DNA from: Paenibacillus massiliensis subsp. panacisoli DSM 21345
GTDB taxonomy: Bacteria > Bacillota > Bacilli > Paenibacillales > Paenibacillaceae
Direction of reading: 5' to 3'
NCBI RefSeq assembly: GCF_000426545.1
Contig: NZ_KE384536.1
Location: 164,253 to 228,252, forward strand
DNA: 64,000 bases
In this document: one piece after another, positions 59,425 through 64,000 of the stretch
Layout of the letters: each line of letters begins with the position of its first letter
Numbering within the stretch: the stretch's first letter is position 1
Translations under genes and position numbers: made by a program
Notes under the pieces: generated by a model
What the model was told of the DNA's origin: nothing
Databases searched by the model: none
What the model saw: only the letters and a program-made list of their open reading frames with translations

Positions 59425-60363
59425 TCAGTCCATATCATCCATATCTTCAGCAATGGTTGCTGTCAGCTTGTTAGTGAACTGCAATGCAGCATTATAGCCC
59501 ATTTGCTTCAGTCGATAGTTCATGGCAGCTACTTCAATGATAACAGCAAGGTTCCGTCCTGGTCTAACCGGAATAGTGACTAGAGGCACGTCTGTATCAA
59601 TGATACGTGTAGTCTCTTCATCCAGTCCAAGTCGATCATATTGTTTGTCCTGCTGCCATGCCTCCAGACGAACAACAAGCGTAATACGCTTGTGATTCCG
59701 AATAGCACCTGCACCGAATAACGTCATGACATTGATGATACCTACCCCACGGATCTCCAGCAAATGACGGATGAGCTCGGGTGCACTGCCATGCAGCTGA
59801 AAGTCTGAGGTCTGACGAATCTCAACCGCATCATCAGCGACCAGACGATGTCCACGCTTCACCAGCTCCAATGCTGTCTCACTCTTACCGATGCCGCTTC
59901 CGCCGGTAATAAGCATACCTACCCCGTATACGTCACACAATACACCGTGAATGGTAGCTGTAGGCGCTAATTTTCCTTCCAGGAAGTTGGTGATTCTACT
60001 GGACAAGATTGTGGTGGCCATATTACTGCGCAGCACAGGAATGTCATGCTTGCTACTCGCATCAATCAGCTCCTGCGGCACCTCTAGCTCTCTAGTCACT
60101 ACAATACACGGCGTATCCTCTGTACAAAGACGCTGCATTCGATCCACTCGCTCCTCCGGTGGGAGCATAGCAAAGAACGCCAGCTCAGTTCTACCCAAGA
60201 GCTGCACCCGTTCCTGTGGATGATATTCAAAATATCCGGCCATCTCCAGACCAGGGCGATTCAAATCATCTACCGTAATTGGTCTGCGCAACCCCTGTTC
60301 ACCAGAGATAACTTCCAAATGAAACTGCTGTACGAGTTCGCTCACTTTCACTTTTTTGGGCAT
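59425..60363 (-). CDS. hprK: HPr kinase/phosphorylase
   Basis: 312 residues. Phosphorylates and dephosphorylates Ser46 of HPr and Crh, the central sensor of carbon catabolite repression. [13 protein letters not shown] carries the catalytic His near residue 140, the P-loop [20 protein letters not shown] is near residue 153, and the signature [16 protein letters not shown] is near residue 202. ATG 60363 follows AAAGGAAGAG; the ATG at 60420 has no site. First gene of the hprK-lgt-ppaX-yvoF operon. It is the partner of the Crh encoded at 38628. Confidence 0.97.
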   Translation of the reverse strand: MPKKVKVSELVQQFHLEVISGEQGLRRPITVDDLNRPGLEMAGYFEYHPQERVQLLGRTELAFFAMLPPEERVDRMQRLCTEDTPCIVVTRELEVPQELIDASSKHDIPVLRSNMATTILSSRITNFLEGKLAPTATIHGVLCDVYGVGMLITGGSGIGKSETALELVKRGHRLVADDAVEIRQTSDFQLHGSAPELIRHLLEIRGVGIINVMTLFGAGAIRNHKRITLVVRLEAWQQDKQYDRLGLDEETTRIIDTDVPLVTIPVRPGRNLAVIIEVAAMNYRLKQMGYNAALQFTNKLTATIAEDMDDMD

Positions 60364-60696
60364 GTTTCTCTTCCTTTCAACCTCAGCCGGGTCCGATATG
60401 TTATCATACAGAGCCTGCAAGCAAGCTCTGCTGCAATACTCAAGATTTAGAATTACCTAAAGACCGTGAGTAACCATCGAGCGTATAGCAATTCAGCAGA
60501 TATTAGACAAAAACACTTACTTCTTCTACAAGTCAACCTAACAAAATAAGCTAATGAGTCTTATGTAAGCTGAGTAGTAATAACTCCCCCATGATACATA
60601 CCCATCGTATAGGAATTTTCAGTTAAATGCAATTGCAGGTGATGCAGAGCTTCATAAGCTATGACTAGCATAAAGATATAACTGACATAACAACAA
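60364..60696. other. Intergenic upstream of hprK
   Basis: About 330 bases of AT-rich sequence holding the presumed hprK promoter. Nothing specific identified. Confidence 0.4.
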
Positions 60697-60724
60697 GAAG
60701 CCACCGAGTTACCTCGGCAGCTTC
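60697..60724 (-). terminator. Terminator of the msmX-like gene
   Basis: GAAGC-CCGAG stem with a mismatched pair, closed by GGTAAC-type loop and CTCGG-GCTTC, followed by TTGTTGTT on the minus strand. Confidence 0.7.
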
Positions 60725-60743
60725 AACCTTTGTCATATCTCTA

Positions 60744-61865
60744 TTAAGCTAGAAATACGTTGGCTTCGGACTCTTTGTCGAAGATATGGACTTTGTTCAT
60801 ATCAAAGGCCAACGTAGGCTTGCTTCCTTCACGAGTAGTAGAGCGACCATCTACACGAGCAATGACAGTGGAAGGACCTGCGCCTGTCAGGTACAACAGG
60901 GTCTCGTGACCCAGGTTCTCTGTAGCATCTACTGTAGTCTTGAAGGTTGTATTTGGAGATGCTTCCAGGAATACAGGCTCTTCATGAATATCCTCTGGAC
61001 GAATACCGAGGATAACCTCTTTACCAATATAACCCTTGGATCTAAGGATCTGTGCTCTGCCTTCAGGAACTTCGACGTCCAGATTCTCAGCTTGGAAATG
61101 AACCTTGCCACTCACTTCCACCAGCTTACCGTTGATGAAGTTCATTGTTGGGGAACCCATGAATCCGGCAACGAAGAGATTCTTCGGACTATTATACAGG
61201 TCATCTGGAGAATCCACCTGTTGAATGATCCCTTCGGACATTACTACGATACGGTCACCCATTGTCATCGCTTCAGTCTGGTCATGCGTTACGTAGATAA
61301 CGGTAGTTTCCAGACGTTTTGCCAATTTAGTGATCTCATTACGCATCGCACCACGCAGCTTGGCATCCAAGTTGGAGAGCGGCTCATCCATCAAGAAGAC
61401 TTGAGGGTCACGTACGATCGCACGTCCCAAGGCTACACGCTGACGTTGTCCACCGGAGAGAGCCTTCGGCTTACGCTCCAGCAAGTGCTCAATGTCGAGA
61501 ATTTTTGCTGCTTCACGAACACGTCTTTCGATTTCTTCTTTCTTTACTTTACGGAGCTTCAGACCAAACGCCATGTTTTGGTATACGTTCATATGCGGGT
61601 ACAAGGCATAGGATTGGAATACCATCGCAATATCCCGATCTTTAGGAGCTACATCATTTACAACACGGTCTCCGATGTACAGCTTACCTTCCGAGATTTC
61701 TTCCAGACCTGCGATCATCCGCAGCGTAGTGGATTTACCACAACCCGAAGGACCAACCAATACCAGGAACTCTTTATCTTTAATGTCCAAATTAACATCA
61801 ACTACAGTCGCTTTATCGGAACCCGGATACTTTTTGAAAATATGCTCTAAACGTACACCAGCCAT
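60744..61865 (-). CDS. msmX: Shared sugar ABC transporter ATPase (MsmX/UgpC type)
   Basis: 373 residues. Walker A is VGPSGCGKSTT near residue 38, signature LSGGQRQRVALGRA near residue 136, Walker B VFLMDEPLSNLDAKLR near residue 156, switch VTHDQTEAMTMGD near residue 195. The C-terminal TOBE/regulatory domain from about 240 marks the carbohydrate-importer class. No permease or binding-protein genes are adjacent. This fits MsmX-type orphan ATPases, which energise many sugar importers encoded elsewhere. AGGAGG precedes ATG 61865. It is separated from the upstream regulator by a terminator. Confidence 0.93.
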   Translation of the reverse strand: MAGVRLEHIFKKYPGSDKATVVDVNLDIKDKEFLVLVGPSGCGKSTTLRMIAGLEEISEGKLYIGDRVVNDVAPKDRDIAMVFQSYALYPHMNVYQNMAFGLKLRKVKKEEIERRVREAAKILDIEHLLERKPKALSGGQRQRVALGRAIVRDPQVFLMDEPLSNLDAKLRGAMRNEITKLAKRLETTVIYVTHDQTEAMTMGDRIVVMSEGIIQQVDSPDDLYNSPKNLFVAGFMGSPTMNFINGKLVEVSGKVHFQAENLDVEVPEGRAQILRSKGYIGKEVILGIRPEDIHEEPVFLEASPNTTFKTTVDATENLGHETLLYLTGAGPSTVIARVDGRSTTREGSKPTLAFDMNKVHIFDKESEANVFLA

Positions 61866-61961
61866 GGGTTTTGCCTCCTCAGTTCTCGTTATGAAATCGA
61901 ATACATTTCCTAATACTTATATTACCCGAGGCCTGCCTAACTGGCTATCCACAAACTGCAC

Positions 61962-61982
61962 AAAAAAGCTATTTGCTTTTTG
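61962..61982 (-). terminator. Small terminator overlapping the stop codon of the PucR/CdaR-type gene
   Basis: AAAAAGC-AAATA-GCTTTTT hairpin with T run. It includes the TAG stop at 61971-61969. Confidence 0.6.
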
Positions 61983-63072
61983 TTACTTTGTACAATAGCA
62001 GAATAAGTCTGGCCAGAACCGCATCATTAAAGGTACGCACATCAAGTCCCGTCTCTTGCTTGATCTTATCGAGTCGATAGATGAGAGTATTACGGTGCAC
62101 ATACAATCGCTTCGCCGTCTCACTGACATTACAATCCATCTGAAAAAATGTCTCCAGTGTCGTGAGGGTCTCTGCATCCTCGAACATGGCTGACTGGTTG
62201 CCCGCATGCTTCACGAAAAATTTGCGTTGCTCATCAGGGATACTATAGATCATACGTTCCAGGCTTAGCTCCCATGGAAGATGAATATGCTCTGTTACAT
62301 GGAAGATACGCCCCAGATGAATCGTCTCTCTGAGCAAAGACACTGTTCTTGGTAGTTCTACCAAAGGTGTGATAGATTTGCCGACTGCAATATGGAACAC
62401 CCCTACCCATTCGCTCGCAACAAGCTCGTACAGCCCGAGGGCAAAGGCCGTAAGCACCTCTTCCATTTGCTCTGCCGTGTTTGCGTCACGTTCATCCTCG
62501 GCACCTACGACGAGTTCTTCCTCCGCCAAGATGAACCATTCCTGATCCTCCAAAGGGATGAGCATGACCACTCCACCAAAATAAGAGTTCAAAAATCTTT
62601 GTAGCAAGGCATAGTTCACCTGACCTGAATGCAAGCCCTCGCCTGTTAGCAGCAGTGGTACCATCGCTGTCTGAAACTGCTGCTCTAGCCTTAGCTGATG
62701 CGGTACACGTTGGTCTTCATCCAATATCGACTGCTCCAGAGCCCACCGCCCCAGTCTTCTCATGCGCCCCTCTTCATCATCCTCCAGATCTCCAGAGGCA
62801 TCCCCATACCCATGAACACCATCCAGCCAAGCATCCACAAGCCTGCGCTCACGCGGTGAGAGTTGTTGCTCGTCAATTACAAAGGCAAGCTCGGCTCCAG
62901 CAGAAGCACGATTTGGGAAAAAAATCTGGTGCTTATAAATGAAGGATTCTCTCCTTCCCTGCTCCTGATTAACCTGTGGTAACCAAGGCTCGTGCTCCTC
63001 CGTAAGCTCAACTATGGAAAAGGTTAGACCCGTAATCTGCTGTAGCTGCTGTAACGTCTCGGTATGATTCAT
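61969..63072 (-). CDS. PucR/CdaR-type transcriptional regulator
   Basis: 367 residues. The C-terminal HTH_30 domain (about 295-360: LETFFQMDCNVSETAKRLYV, then HRNTLIYRLDKIKQETGLD) is characteristic of PucR and the sugar-diacid regulator CdaR. The N-terminal 290 residues resemble a GAF-like or CdaR sensor domain without a recognisable ligand motif. Homologues control purine, amino acid or glycerate/galactarate use. It lies upstream of the msmX-like gene in the same direction, but a hairpin separates them. GCGGGGA, a weak site, precedes ATG 63072. Confidence 0.8.
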   Translation of the reverse strand: MNHTETLQQLQQITGLTFSIVELTEEHEPWLPQVNQEQGRRESFIYKHQIFFPNRASAGAELAFVIDEQQLSPRERRLVDAWLDGVHGYGDASGDLEDDEEGRMRRLGRWALEQSILDEDQRVPHQLRLEQQFQTAMVPLLLTGEGLHSGQVNYALLQRFLNSYFGGVVMLIPLEDQEWFILAEEELVVGAEDERDANTAEQMEEVLTAFALGLYELVASEWVGVFHIAVGKSITPLVELPRTVSLLRETIHLGRIFHVTEHIHLPWELSLERMIYSIPDEQRKFFVKHAGNQSAMFEDAETLTTLETFFQMDCNVSETAKRLYVHRNTLIYRLDKIKQETGLDVRTFNDAVLARLILLLYKVTKSK

Positions 63073-63131
63073 AGCAAATCCCCGCTTTATGTAGAGTATA
63101 TCTCATATTTTATCACACACGATGAAAATAC

Positions 63132-63160
63132 AAAAAAGCCATCAACGTAAAGTTGATGAC
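63132..63160 (-). terminator. Terminator of the tRNA cluster
   Basis: CATCAAC-GTTGATG stem with a short loop, followed by GGCTTTTTTG on the minus strand, just past tRNA-Lys. Confidence 0.85.
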
Positions 63161-63169
63161 TTATATGAA

Positions 63170-63242
63170 TGAGCCATGAAGGACTCGAACCTTCGACACC
63201 CTGATTAAAAGTCAGGTGCTCTACCAACTGAGCTAATGGCTC
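63170..63242 (-). tRNA. tRNA-Lys (TTT)
   Basis: 73 bases; acceptor GAGCCAT/ATGGCTC, anticodon TTT in ACTTTTAAT. CCA not encoded. Last gene of the cluster. Confidence 0.95.
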
Positions 63243-63248
63243 AAATTC

Positions 63249-63334
63249 TGGTGGAGGATGATGGATTCGAACCACCGAACCCGTAAGGGAGCAGATTTAC
63301 AGTCTGATGCGTTTGGCCACTTCGCTAATCCTCC
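63249..63334 (-). tRNA. tRNA-Tyr (GTA)
   Basis: 86 bases with a long variable arm and encoded CCA; acceptor GGAGGAT/ATCCTCC, anticodon GTA in ACTGTAAAT. Confidence 0.95.
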
Positions 63335-63343
63335 AGATTAAGG

Positions 63344-63416
<73 letters not shown>

Positions 63417-63516
63417 ATATCAAAAAACCTTATAAAATAAAAATAAAGTGTACAGGGGATACCCCTTTCCACTTTACCAGTGTCTGTCATACTAAACAGT
63501 GTAAAGCTTAAGAAAA

Positions 63517-63593
63517 TGGCGGAACTGACGGGATTCGAACCCGCGATCTCCTGCGTGACAGGCAGGCATGTTAGGCCTCTACACCACAGTTCC
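63517..63593 (-). tRNA. tRNA-Asp (GTC)
   Basis: 77 bases with encoded CCA; acceptor GGAACTG/CAGTTCC, discriminator G, anticodon GTC in CCTGTCACG. Confidence 0.95.
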
Positions 63594-63609
63594 TCGCATA
63601 TTCTATAAA

Positions 63610-63685
<76 letters not shown>

Positions 63686-63690
63686 ACATA

Positions 63691-63766
63691 TGGTGGAGGC
63701 TGAGGGGATCGAACCCCCGACCCTCTGCTTGTAAGGCAGATGCTCTCCCAGCTGAGCTAAGCCTCC
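63691..63766 (-). tRNA. tRNA-Val (TAC)
   Basis: 76 bases with encoded CCA; acceptor GGAGGCT/AGCCTCC, anticodon TAC in CCTTACAAG. Confidence 0.95.
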
Positions 63767-63776
63767 TGGGTATGTA

Positions 63777-63850
63777 TAGCGGCGGAGGGGATCGAACCCC
63801 CGACCTCACGGGTATGAACCGTACGCTCTAGCCAGCTGAGCTACACCGCC
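63777..63850 (-). tRNA. tRNA-Met (CAT), elongator type
   Basis: 74 bases; acceptor GGCGGTG pairing with CGCCGCT, anticodon CAT in GTTCATACC. It lacks the GGG/CCC anticodon stem and C1-A72 mismatch of the initiator. CCA not encoded. Confidence 0.9.
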
Positions 63851-63888
63851 ATAATAAATGAAGCTTGTACTTATTAAAAATGTTACTA

Positions 63889-63977
63889 CGGAGAGAGAGG
63901 GATTCGAACCCTCGCACCGCTTACGCAGTCTAACCCCTTAGCAGAGGGTCCCCTTATAGCCACTTGGGTATCTCTCC
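63889..63977 (-). tRNA. tRNA-Ser (GCT)
   Basis: 89 bases with a long variable arm; acceptor GGAGAGA/TCTCTCC, discriminator G, anticodon GCT in TCTGCTAAG. CCA not encoded. The cluster continues past the window edge. Confidence 0.95.
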
Positions 63978-64000
63978 ATAATTCCAAGGTGTTACACCCT

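Overview
The window reads as chromosome of a low-to-mid GC Gram-positive of the Bacillales, most likely a Paenibacillus. The evidence is synteny and gene set: secG-rnr-smpB-ssrA, cggR-gapA-pgk-tpiA-gpmI-eno, yvcD-trxB / glcK-rapZ-yvcK-whiA-crh, hisZGDBHAFIE with hisJ and a prs paralogue, and hprK-lgt-ppaX-yvoF. AGGAGG-type ribosome binding sites, CggR and CtsR operators and CcpA cre boxes agree with this. Nearly all housekeeping genes lie on the minus strand.

Layout. 1-4.7 kb: the 5' end of a secreted PL1 pectate lyase, a small zinc-ribbon protein, a MetE-like methyltransferase whose leader holds ten perfect 9-bp repeats, and a DinB-type protein. 4.9-15.5 kb: an accessory catabolic locus. Six minus-strand enzymes (acid-sugar kinase, Fe-alcohol dehydrogenase, DapA-family aldolase, PdxA2-like dehydrogenase, YhcH/NanQ-like protein, sialidase-fold protein) face a PrpR-type regulator, followed by a permease-esterase operon. 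A shared 23-bp inverted repeat occurs in both control regions. 15.6-19.6 kb: an AT-rich insertion zone at the 3' end of the tmRNA gene, with one 140-bp exact and one decayed copy of that 3' end around a DUF896 gene and a secreted RCC1-repeat protein. 19.6-24.5 kb: ssrA, smpB, rnr, secG. 24.9-27.2 kb: three plus-strand accessory genes. 27.5-34.8 kb: the lower-glycolysis operon under CggR. 35.2-38.4 kb: tRNA-Arg, clpP with a CtsR box, two exported proteins. 38.6-45.9 kb: crh-whiA-yvcK-rapZ, glucokinase, trxB, yvcD. 46.2-55.3 kb: prs and histidine biosynthesis. 55.7-63.1 kb: acyltransferase, yvoF-ppaX-lgt-hprK, msmX-like ATPase, PucR/CdaR-type regulator. 63.2-64 kb: eight tRNA genes running off the window.

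Most interesting is the 4.9-15.5 kb locus. Its six enzymes can be ordered into a complete hypothetical route for a seven-carbon 3-deoxy-2-ulosaric acid, for example the pectic sugar DHA: release, anomerisation, aldol cleavage to pyruvate plus a C4 semialdehyde acid, reduction to D-threonate, 4-phosphorylation, then oxidative decarboxylation to DHAP. A dicarboxylate-type carrier supplies import. Individual family assignments are strong; the substrate is inference. Carbon control recurs through the window: cre boxes, CggR, HprK, a Crh that keeps the HPr histidine, and an MsmX-type shared sugar ATPase.
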